Assembly: GCF_030285625.1 (NCBI RefSeq)
Contig: NZ_CP127294.1
Location: 9,370,001 to 9,434,000 of the forward strand
DNA: 64,000 nt
Reading direction: 5' to 3'
DNA from: Amycolatopsis sp. 2-15
GTDB lineage: Bacteria; Actinomycetota; Actinomycetes; Mycobacteriales; Pseudonocardiaceae
Positions 45,995-54,257 of the stretch are shown here, in pieces. Every line of letters begins with the position of its first letter. The first letter of the stretch is position 1. The notes beneath the pieces were generated by a model, which searched no databases, was not told where the DNA came from, and saw only the letters and a program-made list of their open reading frames with translations. The position numbers and the translations under genes were made by a program.

Positions 45995-48454
45995 GTGCGA
46001 TTGGTCCGCCTCGGGCAGCAGCCGTCGCGCGTCGCCGAGGATGTGCGGGCGGCGCTGGCCTCCCTCGGCCGCGGCAGCACCGTGATCGGTGGCGTGGCGC
46101 TGATCGGCGCCCGCCCGGCCGGCGGCGACCGCGCCGTCGAGGCCGTGGTGGTGCTGCCGAAGGGCGTGCTCATCGTGATCGGCGTCGACCTCCCCGACCC
46201 CGCGCTGCGCCTCGAAGCGCCGCTCGGCGGCCCGTGGAAGGCCGACGGCTGGCCACTGGTCCACGGTGACGACGCCGTCAACCCCGCCACGGAAGCCCTC
46301 GACCTCTCGGCCGAGTGCGAACGCCGCATCGCCGAACTGGCGCCGGGTTCCGGCCCGGTGGGCACGATCGTGGCGGTGGGTCCGTACGTCGAGACGGTCG
46401 ACCAGCCACCCGCGGACCTCGCCGGGCCCGTGCGCGTGCTGCACCCGACGCCGACCACCATGCTGGCCGCGACGGTATCCCTGGCGACGGCGCGGAGCCC
46501 GCGGTCGCTGGACCAGGCGCGGGCGCTGATCGGCGCGCTGGCTCCGGATGCGCCGGCGATGTCGGACGAGGTGCTGCTGGGTGAGGGGTTCGTCCGGTAC
46601 ACGGATGATCCGCCGGTTCCTGTGCCTGTGCCTGCTCCCGCTGCTGTCGCTCCTCCGGTTTCTGGTGTGTCGAAGCCTGCGCAGCGTGCCCGCATCACGT
46701 CGGTGCCGCCGCCACCTCCGGTCATCCCGACCACCCGGCCGGTGCCGCACGTCGCGGCGCCTTCCCTGGCGGGCGTCCCGGCCGAAGCGCCGGCTTTCCC
46801 GGGTTCGTCCACTTCGGCCACTTCCCCGGCCGCTGCTCCCGAACCGGAAGACCACCTCGCCACGGCACCCACCGAGTCGACGGCGGCACCGGGTTCGTCC
46901 ACTTCGGCCACTTCCCCAGCCGCTGTGCCTTTCCCGGCGGCCGTTCCCCCGGCCGTCGGGGAGGCCCACGGCACCGAGCAGGACCAGGCGATTCACCTCG
47001 CCGATGCCCCGACGGAGTCCACCGCCGCACCGACCTTCCCCGGTGCCGAGGGTGCGGGTGCTTCGCCGGGCAACCCGCTCTTCCCCAGCACGGCGGGTGC
47101 GGCTGCTTCCCCGGCCGCCGCGGACTCGGCCACCGAGTCTGAGCAGGCGATTCCCCTCGCCGACGGGCCGACCGAGTCGACTGCCGCGCCGAGCTTCCCC
47201 GGTGCGCAGGAAGACGGTCCGTCCACTTCGGGCGGTGGCCGGGGTGGTGCGCTGGAGTCGGCGGTGACGGAGAAGATGACGTCGCCGAACCAGGGTGGGC
47301 CGAAGCAGAGTGGGCAGCGGCCGGCCGGGCAGCGGGCGATGCCTGCGCCGAGGCCGGGTGCGCCAGGGAATGGCAACGGCAGGCCAAGTGGTACCACCAA
47401 TGCCACGCGCGGCGGAAAGCCGTCTGTCGCTCCTGCCGGAAACCCGCCTGTCGCCGCTGGTGGAACGCCTCCTGCCGCTGCTGGTGGTATTCCGCTTGTC
47501 GCTCCGGCCGGGCAATCTCCTGCCGCTGTTGGCGGAAAGCCCGCGGGTGGTCCTGGCGGCAATCCCACCGCAGCCGGCGCCAGCGCCGGACCAGGCAGCA
47601 AACCCACCACAGCCGGTCCCAACGCCGGACCAGGCAGCAAACCCACCACAGCCGGTCCCAACGCCGGACCGGGTGGCAAGCCGCCCGTGCCGGCGGCCCG
47701 GCAGGGTGCTGCGGCGACCGCGGCCGGAGCGACTCCGCCGCGGGCCGTGTCGTCGGCGTCGTCGGCTCCGTCGGCTTCCGGGTCGGTGGGAGTGCCCGCG
47801 GGTGGTGGTGCGCCGCCGCGAGCGAAGGAGCAGTCGCGGACCGTGCGGTGGGTGCCGGTGGCCGCGATCGGGCTGCTGGCGATCTTGCTGGTGACGGCGA
47901 TCGTCGTGGCGGCGACCGGGGGCGGTGGGGGCGGCGAGGCTGCCCCGGCGCCGAGTTCGAGCGCACGCCCGGTGCCGCCGCCCGCGGCCGTGAGCAGTGC
48001 GCCGGCCGGTAGCGCGGCGCCGAGCCTGTCGTTCGAACCGCGGGCGAGCAGTTCCGACCAGCGCTGCGCGTCGCACGCGTTCGGCGACGTGCAGGCCAGC
48101 CTGCAGCAGACGAGCTGCTCCGCCGTCAGCCGCGCCAGCTACACGGCCCTCGTCGACGGGCGCGCCGCCGCGGTGACGATGGCCGTGGTCCAGTTCCCCG
48201 ACGCCGCCCAGGCCACGCACTTCAAACAGGTCGCCGACACCCCGGGCGGCGGCGGCATCCTCGACGTCGCCACCGAGACCGGCAAGTGGCCGGGCCCACC
48301 GCCGCAGTTCGACAGCGCCGCCTACGCCAGCAAACTCGACGGCACCGGCGTGCGGCTGGTGCAGGTCGTGTGGCAGTCCGGTCCGTCCACTCCGGACGAC
48401 CCCGGCCTCAGCCGCGCCGCCCAGGGCGCCCTCGCGCTCGCCATGCCCGCCTGA
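45995..48454 (+). CDS. large Pro/Ala-rich single-pass membrane protein
   Basis: 819 aa from the GTG at 45995 (GGAGGG upstream). Folded N-terminal cytoplasmic domain (about 1-205: V-V-V-L-P-K-G-V-L-I-V-I-G-V, vaguely nuclease-related in shape but unassigned), then roughly 400 residues of Pro/Ala/Ser/Gly linker with internal repeats, one helix at about 618-641 and an extracytoplasmic domain of 175 residues with two Cys (Q-R-C-A-S-H and T-S-C-S-A-V). Architecture suggests a sensor, wall-spanning or secretion-linked protein. Function unknown. Confidence 0.8.
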   Translation: MRLVRLGQQPSRVAEDVRAALASLGRGSTVIGGVALIGARPAGGDRAVEAVVVLPKGVLIVIGVDLPDPALRLEAPLGGPWKADGWPLVHGDDAVNPATEALDLSAECERRIAELAPGSGPVGTIVAVGPYVETVDQPPADLAGPVRVLHPTPTTMLAATVSLATARSPRSLDQARALIGALAPDAPAMSDEVLLGEGFVRYTDDPPVPVPVPAPAAVAPPVSGVSKPAQRARITSVPPPPPVIPTTRPVPHVAAPSLAGVPAEAPAFPGSSTSATSPAAAPEPEDHLATAPTESTAAPGSSTSATSPAAVPFPAAVPPAVGEAHGTEQDQAIHLADAPTESTAAPTFPGAEGAGASPGNPLFPSTAGAAASPAAADSATESEQAIPLADGPTESTAAPSFPGAQEDGPSTSGGGRGGALESAVTEKMTSPNQGGPKQSGQRPAGQRAMPAPRPGAPGNGNGRPSGTTNATRGGKPSVAPAGNPPVAAGGTPPAAAGGIPLVAPAGQSPAAVGGKPAGGPGGNPTAAGASAGPGSKPTTAGPNAGPGSKPTTAGPNAGPGGKPPVPAARQGAAATAAGATPPRAVSSASSAPSASGSVGVPAGGGAPPRAKEQSRTVRWVPVAAIGLLAILLVTAIVVAATGGGGGGEAAPAPSSSARPVPPPAAVSSAPAGSAAPSLSFEPRASSSDQRCASHAFGDVQASLQQTSCSAVSRASYTALVDGRAAAVTMAVVQFPDAAQATHFKQVADTPGGGGILDVATETGKWPGPPPQFDSAAYASKLDGTGVRLVQVVWQSGPSTPDDPGLSRAAQGALALAMPA
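47585..47662 (+). repeat. 39-bp tandem repeat within the Pro-rich linker
   Basis: Two identical 39-bp units (47585-47623, 47624-47662), each encoding 13 residues A-G-P-G-S-K-P-T-T-A-G-P-N, plus a partial third copy with changes. In-frame, so copy number can vary without breaking the protein. Confidence 0.85.
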
Positions 48455-48469
48455 CCGCAACCGAACCCC

Positions 48470-48515
48470 GACGAGAAATGCCTGGCACACCGCGATGTGC
48501 CAGGCATTTCTCGTC
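48470..48515. terminator. strong terminator after the large membrane protein
   Basis: A perfect 20-bp stem (begins GACGAGAAATGCCTGG) with a 6-base loop CCGCGA, 16 bases after the stop codon. Confidence 0.85.
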
Positions 48516-49435
48516 CGCCTGACCGCTGAAGCCCGCGGCGCCGTCGCGTTGACCGTGCCAGCGACCCACCACCCGAACCCCGCACGCAGGGCCATCGCAC
48601 AGCCGGGCGCCGACACACCGCGACCCCGCCGGGCAACCGCGCGCTGCGGGCCCTGCACGGCAGACCAGGGAAACCCGCGACACTCTCGCGGGTCCAGACC
48701 TGTCCTGCCCCGCCGCCGAGCCCCGCCCCCGCCGCAAGCGGATGGTGAACCGCCGATACACCGTGGTGCCACCGGGCAGTCGCGCCGCGGCCGCCGGCAG
48801 GCAAGTCCGCGAAGCTCGCGGCGCCCTCTCGCTCGCCTGACCGCGACGGGCTGCGGAAACCGGCCGCATCGTCGCGTTGAACGAGCCTGCCGCCCCAACA
48901 CCGAGCCCTGCAGGCAGCGCCGTCACAGCCGGGCGCCGACACACCGCGGCGCCGCCGGGCAACCGCGCGCGGCCGCAGGAGCTCGCCAGGCCGATGAATC
49001 CCGCGGCGCCGTCGCGTTGAACGAGCCTGCCGCCCCAACACCGAACCCCGCACGCAGCGCCATCGCACAGCCGGGCGCCGACACACCGCGGCGCCGCCGG
49101 GCAACCGCGCGCGGCCGCAGGAGCACGCCAGGCCGATGAATCCCGCGGCGCCGTCGCGTTGAACGAACCTGCCGCCCCAACACCGAACCCCGCACGCAGC
49201 GCCATCGCACAGCCGGGCGCCGACACACCACGGCGCCGCCGCGCAACCGCGCGCGGCCGCAGGAGCTCGCCAGGCCGATGAATCCCGCGGCGCCGTCGCG
49301 TTGAACGAACCTGCCGCCCCAACACCGAACCCCGCACGCACCGCCATCGCACAGCCGGGCGCCGACACACCGTGGCGCCGCTGGGCAATCGCGTTCGCCT
49401 GCCGGACCCGAGCTGCGGAAACCCGCGGCCGCCGC
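48516..49435. repeat. non-coding array of 142-bp repeats
   Basis: About 0.9 kb without a gene. GTCGCGTTGA marks repeat units at 48871, 49011, 49153 and 49295 (steps 140, 142, 142), with an older diverged copy at 48543 and a degenerate stretch between. Because 142 is not a multiple of three, the open frames across it are not genes. Units contain GGCGCC palindromes. The array lies between two strong terminators. Confidence 0.85.
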
Positions 49436-49472
49436 AAAAAAAGCGGGTCCCCGGCAAGAGCCGAGGACCCGC
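49436..49472 (-). terminator. intrinsic terminator of the flavin disulfide reductase gene
   Basis: On the minus strand GCGGGTCC-T-CGGC pairs with GCCG-G-GGACCCGC (one mismatch, 4-base loop), followed by seven T. Confidence 0.9.
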
Positions 49473-49488
49473 CGCCGCCAAAACCTTC

Positions 49489-50898
49489 CTACAGGCCGTA
49501 TGCCTCCAACAGCCGCAGCCAGACCTCGCTGATGGTCGGGAACGCGGGGACCGCGTGCCACAGGCGGTCGAGGGGGACTTCGCCCACGACGGCGATCGTG
49601 GCGGAGTGCAGCATTTCCGCGACGTCCTGGCCGGCGAAGGTGACGCCCAGGATCACGCCGCGGTCGGTGTCGACGACCATGCGGGCCTTGCCGGTGTAGC
49701 CGTCGGCGAACAGGGCCGAGCCGGCGACCGCGATGTCGATGTCGACGACGCGGTCGGCCGAGCCCTCGCGGGCCTCGCTGAGACCGACGCACGCCACCTC
49801 CGGGTCGGTGAAGATGACCTGCGGCACGGCATGGTGGTCGGCGGTCGCGCTGTAGCGGCTCCACGGCGCGGTGGAGATGTCCTCGCCGCGCCCGCGCGCG
49901 GCGATGCTGTCGCCGGCCACGCGGGCACCGTATTTGCCCTGATGGGTCAGCAGCGCGCGACCCGTGACGTCGCCCGCGGCGTAGAGCCAGCCACCGTCCA
50001 CGGCGGACACGCGGCCGCTCTCGTCGACCTCGAGCGGGCCTTCCGTGGGCAGGCCGAGGACCTCGAGCCCGACGCTGCCGGTCGCCGGCACGCGGCCCGT
50101 GGCCAGCAGCAGCTCGTCGACCACCAGGTCCTCGCCGCCGGTGAGCTTGAGCGAGGCGCCGCCGCCGTCCACAGCGGACACCTCGTCGATGCCCGAGCCG
50201 GTGTGCACGATCACGCCGTCGGCGCGCAGGCCCGCGAGCACCAGGTCGCCTGCGAACTCCGGCAGCCGCGGCAGCGGGCGCTTGCCCGTGATGATCAGGT
50301 GCACCTGCGCACCCAGGCGCGCCCACGCCTGCGCCATCTCCACACCGACGACGCCACCGCCCAGCACGCCGAGCCGCGCCGGCACGGCCGACGAGGACGT
50401 CGCGTCACGCGAGCCCCACGGCTTGATCGTGTCGAGGCCGGGGATCGGCGGGGTGAGCGGCACACTGCCGGTGCAGACGATCACGCCGTGGCGCGCGGTG
50501 AGCACCTGCCCGTCGGACAACGTCACCTCCCGTTCACCGGAAATCCGCCCGTGGCCGCGGATCGGCTCGACGCCGACCCCGCGCGCCCAGTCCACCTGGC
50601 CGTGGTCCTGCCCCTGCGGGTCACCGCGGCCGGTGAACGAGTCCCGTCGGGCGAGCACCTGCGCCGGGTCGAGCGCGTCGCCGACCACCACTCCTGGCAT
50701 GCGCTTGGCCGCGGCGAGCAGGTTCCCGGGGCGCAGCAACGCCTTGCTCGGGACGCACGCCCAGTACGAGCACTCACCGCCGAACAACTCGTGCTCGATG
50801 AGCGCCACTTTGAACCCGCCCATGGCGGCGCGTTCCGCGGCCACTTCACCGACCGGGCCGCCCCCGATCACCACGACGTCGAAAGTCTGTCCTGACAT
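49489..50898 (-). CDS. FAD-dependent pyridine nucleotide-disulfide oxidoreductase
   Basis: 469 aa from the ATG at 50898. FAD site V-V-I-G-G-G-P-V-G near residue 8, redox pair C-S-Y-W-A-C-V-P-S-K (C-x4-C) near 43, NAD(P) site L-G-G-G-V-V-G near 178 and C-terminal dimerisation domain. Where lipoamide dehydrogenase and mycothione reductase have H-P-T, this protein reads A-F-P-T-I-S-E, so the usual proton-shuttling His is Phe. Possibly a quinone or low-molecular-thiol reductase, not a classic Lpd. Confidence 0.85.
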   Translation of the reverse strand: MSGQTFDVVVIGGGPVGEVAAERAAMGGFKVALIEHELFGGECSYWACVPSKALLRPGNLLAAAKRMPGVVVGDALDPAQVLARRDSFTGRGDPQGQDHGQVDWARGVGVEPIRGHGRISGEREVTLSDGQVLTARHGVIVCTGSVPLTPPIPGLDTIKPWGSRDATSSSAVPARLGVLGGGVVGVEMAQAWARLGAQVHLIITGKRPLPRLPEFAGDLVLAGLRADGVIVHTGSGIDEVSAVDGGGASLKLTGGEDLVVDELLLATGRVPATGSVGLEVLGLPTEGPLEVDESGRVSAVDGGWLYAAGDVTGRALLTHQGKYGARVAGDSIAARGRGEDISTAPWSRYSATADHHAVPQVIFTDPEVACVGLSEAREGSADRVVDIDIAVAGSALFADGYTGKARMVVDTDRGVILGVTFAGQDVAEMLHSATIAVVGEVPLDRLWHAVPAFPTISEVWLRLLEAYGL

Positions 50899-51044
50899 GG
50901 GTTCAGCGCACACCACCGCGCGGCTTCACGCAAGCCAGCCGATACTCTCTGCCGCGAGCTGCAAGATATCGGCGACACCGGGTGACCGGGTCGTCGCCGT
51001 GCCGATTGCACGCACGACCACGATCGAGCACGGAGGGCTTTCGC

Positions 51045-51491
51045 ATGGCCAAGAACACCGCCGTCCACGTGTTGGACGACCTCACCGGCGAACCCGCCGC
51101 CGAGACGGTGGGCTTCGGCCTCGACGGGCTCGACTACGAGATCGACCTCTCCGTGCACAACGCCGCGGCACTTCGGCAAATCTTCGACCCGTACGTGACG
51201 AACGGCCGCCGCACGGGTGGCCGCAAGCAGCGGCCGCGGATGGTGGCGGGGGCGAAAGCCGTGGAACCACAGGAAGTTCCGGCGAAGGCCAAGCCCGCCA
51301 AGCGCACCGCGGCGGCGAAGACCCCGGCCCGCCCGGCCGAACCGGCGCCGAAGACCACGCGGGCCAAGAAAACTCAACCGGTGAAAAACGCGGCCGCGGA
51401 GCCGAAAACCGTGGTGAAGACCACTGAGCCGAAGCCGGCCCGACGTCCGGTGAAGAAGATCCCCGCCGTCACCTTCTCCGCGAGCGAGTAG
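51045..51491 (+). CDS. Lsr2-type protein with Lys/Ala/Pro-rich tail
   Basis: 148 aa, ATG with GGAGGG upstream. N-terminal 50 residues match the Lsr2 dimerisation domain (D-D-L-T-G-E-P-A-A-E-T-V-G-F-G-L-D-G, Y-E-I-D-L-S). The normal Lsr2 C-terminal DNA-binding helix with its R-G-R hook is missing; instead there are 80 residues of K, A, P and T (like histone H1 tails). It likely oligomerises with Lsr2 and binds DNA nonspecifically. See findings. Confidence 0.82.
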   Translation: MAKNTAVHVLDDLTGEPAAETVGFGLDGLDYEIDLSVHNAAALRQIFDPYVTNGRRTGGRKQRPRMVAGAKAVEPQEVPAKAKPAKRTAAAKTPARPAEPAPKTTRAKKTQPVKNAAAEPKTVVKTTEPKPARRPVKKIPAVTFSASE

Positions 51492-51494
51492 CGC

Positions 51495-52223
51495 TCACCG
51501 GCGCTGTTTCCCGTCGGCGTGCCAGCCGTCGTAGTGGTAGCGCGTGTCCAGCAGCACGCGCTGCCGCTCGAGCTCCGCGTCCGTCGGCGGCCTCGGCACG
51601 AGCGGGCCGAGCAGCCCCGCGGCGGCGGCGCGCACCACGGACTCCACCTCGCCCTCCGGCGGGCGCACGCCGTGGTCGGCCAGCGACGCGACCTCGCTGC
51701 GGTGCGAGTCGAGCGGCTTCGGGTCCTGCGGCGGCCCGGTGAGGTAGGCGCCGACGCGCGCGGCGTCGGTGTCGATCAGCAGCGTCGAGTGCGCCAGCAG
51801 CCCGTTCTTGGTCCGGAACACCGCGAACCCGCACAGCTTTGCGTCGCCCACGAACAGGCCGCGCTCACCGAGCCGCGGCGGCAGGCCGAGTTTCTCGACG
51901 GCCGCCGACATCACCAGCCCGAGCATCTCCAGCGGCCGGTCGGCGGGGCCAGGCAGCACGAGCGTGACGTTGAGGTTGCCCGGATCGTGGAACACCGTGC
52001 CGCCACCGCTGGCCCGGCGCAGCACCGGCACACCGTCGCGCTCGCACTCGGCCACGCGCACCTCGCGCGCCACCTTCTGCCCGCGGCCGACGACCACGCT
52101 CACCGGGTTGCGCCACAGCCAAAGCACCGGCGCGGCCGGGCCTTCCCGCAGCAGCGCCTCGTCGAACGCCAGGTTCTCCGCCGGGTCGCTGAACTCCGCA
52201 CGCACGTCCGACCCGGTGTCCAC
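51495..52223 (-). CDS. lplA: lipoate-protein ligase A family
   Basis: 242 aa. The biotin/lipoate ligase core shows R-R-A-S-G-G-G-T-V-F-H-D near residue 70, the lipoyl-AMP loop, and D-A-K-L-C-G near 127 with the conserved Lys. It attaches lipoate to E2 or GcvH domains. No C-terminal accessory domain is evident. It ends 4 bp from the Lsr2-like stop (convergent). Confidence 0.86.
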   Translation of the reverse strand: MDTGSDVRAEFSDPAENLAFDEALLREGPAAPVLWLWRNPVSVVVGRGQKVAREVRVAECERDGVPVLRRASGGGTVFHDPGNLNVTLVLPGPADRPLEMLGLVMSAAVEKLGLPPRLGERGLFVGDAKLCGFAVFRTKNGLLAHSTLLIDTDAARVGAYLTGPPQDPKPLDSHRSEVASLADHGVRPPEGEVESVVRAAAAGLLGPLVPRPPTDAELERQRVLLDTRYHYDGWHADGKQRR

Positions 52224-52316
52224 AGCGCTCCTCCACGACCTCGCCCGCCGAAGATCCGGCGTCTCCGAAGAACAGGCTGGTCAAGGAAATCGTAGCTCTT
52301 GGGCGCCGGCCCGCGG

Positions 52317-52997
52317 CTAGGCGGACGGGCGCCAGTGGGGCACGCCGACGAGGATCATCCGCAGGCGCTTGCGGGCCAGCGCCAACGTGCGTTCGTCGGC
52401 TTCGCGGTCGCCGTGGCGGACCTCGAGCAGGTCGACGACCGTGGCGAGCATGGCCGTGACGATGAGATCGGCCAGGGCGTGGAGGTCTTCGGTGGGCCAC
52501 TCGCGCAGGTCGTCGAAGCGGGCGAGGTCGATCGCCAGGTCGCTGGAGAACAGCCGCAGCTCCACGCCGATGGCGCGCGCCACCGGGCCGGTGCCGGCGT
52601 AGCGCTCGCGCGTGACGAAGCGGAAGTGGTCCTCGTGGGCGCGCACGTGTTCATACAGCGTGCGCACGGACGCGTCGATCATGCCGCGGTGACTCGCGGG
52701 CTCGGTCCGCGCGGTGCGGATCATCCCGCGCAACGTGCGTGTGGTCTCCTCGACCAGTGCGACGCCGAGCTCGTCCATCGAGGTGAAGTGCCGGTAGAAC
52801 GCGGTGGGCACGATGCCCGCGCGCTTGGTGACCTCGCGCAGGGACAGGCTGCCGAACCCGCGGTCGGCGAGCAGCTCCAGTGCCGCGTCGAGCAGCGCCT
52901 GGCGGGTGCGCTGCTTGCGCTCCTGCCGGCTCACCGACGCCGGCATCTCCGCTTCGGACACGTCCGGCAGCGTACTGACGCCTTCGGCATGGTCCAC
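52317..52997 (-). CDS. TetR-family regulator of the desaturase operon
   Basis: 226 aa from the GTG at 52997 (GAGGTG upstream; a later ATG at residue 18 is possible). HTH near residues 45-65 (G-S-L-S-L-R-E-V-T-K-R-A-G-I-V-P-T-A-F-Y). Divergent from a ferredoxin reductase/acyl desaturase pair, with a near-perfect 20-bp palindrome between them. Equivalent TetR regulators sense acyl-CoA saturation and repress desaturase genes in mycobacteria and Pseudomonas. Confidence 0.88.
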   Translation of the reverse strand: MDHAEGVSTLPDVSEAEMPASVSRQERKQRTRQALLDAALELLADRGFGSLSLREVTKRAGIVPTAFYRHFTSMDELGVALVEETTRTLRGMIRTARTEPASHRGMIDASVRTLYEHVRAHEDHFRFVTRERYAGTGPVARAIGVELRLFSSDLAIDLARFDDLREWPTEDLHALADLIVTAMLATVVDLLEVRHGDREADERTLALARKRLRMILVGVPHWRPSA

Positions 52998-53053
52998 GTC
53001 ACATCACCTCGCTCCCGCGTTGACAGCCACCTGGGCCGTGCCCCCACACTAGT

Positions 53054-53073
53054 GAGTGTACAGATGTGCACTC
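53054..53073. promoter_or_regulatory. 20-bp operator palindrome before the desaturase operon
   Basis: GAGTGTACAGATGTGCACTC: arms GAGTGTACAG and CTGTACACTC-type match at 8 of 10 positions. It lies 16 bases upstream of the ferredoxin reductase start in the divergent TetR promoter region, a typical TetR site. Confidence 0.7.
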
Positions 53074-53089
53074 AAATCCGGAGGGCGTG

Positions 53090-54175
53090 ATGACAGCACT
53101 GCTCCAGCAGCGCCTGCGCGGGCTCGCCTCGCTCGCCGAGGCCCTGCTCACCCCGCACGGCGCCGACCGCTACCTGGAACTGCTCGACCCGATGCTGGTC
53201 CGCCGCGAGATCCGCGGCCGCGTCGTCGCCGTCCGGCACCAGACGCCGGACACGGTCACGTTCACCGTCCGGCCGAGCCGCGCGTGGCGGGGCTTCGAGG
53301 CCGGGCAGTACGTGCGCCTGACCGCGGAGATCGACGGCGTCCGGCGCACCCGCTGCTACTCACCGTGCGGGCCGGGCAGCGGCGACCTCGAGTTCACCGT
53401 GAAGGCCGACCCGCACGGCCTGGTGTCGCGCCACCTGCACGCCACCACCCGCGTCGGCACCGTCTTCGGGCTCTCCGCCGCGGACGGGGAGTTCACGCTG
53501 CCCTCGCCGCGACCGGAGCGGATCGTGCTGGTCAGCGGCGGTAGCGGCATCACGCCGGTGCTCGCGATGGCGCGCCGGCTCGTCGTCGAAGGCCACCGCG
53601 GCGAGGTCGTGTTCCTGCACTACGCCAACTCCGCCGACGACGTGCTCTACCGCACCGAGCTGGCCGCGCTCGCCGAGCGCCACCGCGGGTTCCGGGTGGT
53701 CCACGCGCACACCCACGGCCGGGGCGGCGACCTGAGCGGGTTTTTCTCGAAGCAGCACCTCGCCCACGCCGCGCCGTGGTTCCGCGACGCCGAGACGTTC
53801 GTCTGCGGCCCGAAACCGCTCATGGACTCGGTGCGCGAACTGTTCGAGGCCGAAGGACTCGGTGAACGACTGCACACCGAAGAGTTCACGGCACCGCCGC
53901 TGAACTTCGACACGGAGGCAGCCGAAGGGACCGTGCGGTTCGCGCGCAGCGGCCGCGAATGCGCCAACTCGGGCAAGCCGCTGCTGGAGCAGGCCGAAGA
54001 CGCCGGCCTGTCGCCGGAGCACGGGTGCCGCATGGGCATCTGCTTCTCCTGCACCCAGGTGAAGACCGCCGGGCGCGTGCGCAACGCCCGCACCGGTGAG
54101 GTCTCCGGCGAAGAGGACGAAGAGATCCAGCTCTGCATCAGCGTCCCGGTCGGGGACGTCGAGATCAACGCTTGA
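53090..54175 (+). CDS. ferredoxin reductase with fused 2Fe-2S ferredoxin domain
   Basis: 361 aa from the ATG at 53090 (GGAGGG upstream). FAD domain with R-C-Y-S-P-C near residue 95 (FAD binding), NAD(P) domain G-G-S-G-I-T near 153 and a C-terminal 2Fe-2S domain with Cys in S-G-R-E-C, C-R-M-G-I-C-F-S-C and the fourth Cys in Q-L-C-I-S. It supplies electrons to the desaturase encoded next, as in DesA3-oxidoreductase pairs of mycobacteria. Confidence 0.92.
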   Translation: MTALLQQRLRGLASLAEALLTPHGADRYLELLDPMLVRREIRGRVVAVRHQTPDTVTFTVRPSRAWRGFEAGQYVRLTAEIDGVRRTRCYSPCGPGSGDLEFTVKADPHGLVSRHLHATTRVGTVFGLSAADGEFTLPSPRPERIVLVSGGSGITPVLAMARRLVVEGHRGEVVFLHYANSADDVLYRTELAALAERHRGFRVVHAHTHGRGGDLSGFFSKQHLAHAAPWFRDAETFVCGPKPLMDSVRELFEAEGLGERLHTEEFTAPPLNFDTEAAEGTVRFARSGRECANSGKPLLEQAEDAGLSPEHGCRMGICFSCTQVKTAGRVRNARTGEVSGEEDEEIQLCISVPVGDVEINA

Positions 54176-54257
54176 GAGGCGTCGTGAGCACACCATGCCC
54201 CGCCCGATCGCGACGCCGACCGGGTGCGGGTGTCCCGCAAGACACAGGAGGTACGCC

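Noticed and set aside
45764..48901. 1045-aa minus-strand frame
   Set aside because: Shadow of the Pro/Ala-rich gene and repeat array; no coherent fold, and it crosses terminators.
48322..49481. Open frames across the 142-bp repeats
   Set aside because: Repeat period is not a multiple of three, so all frames are read; not coding.
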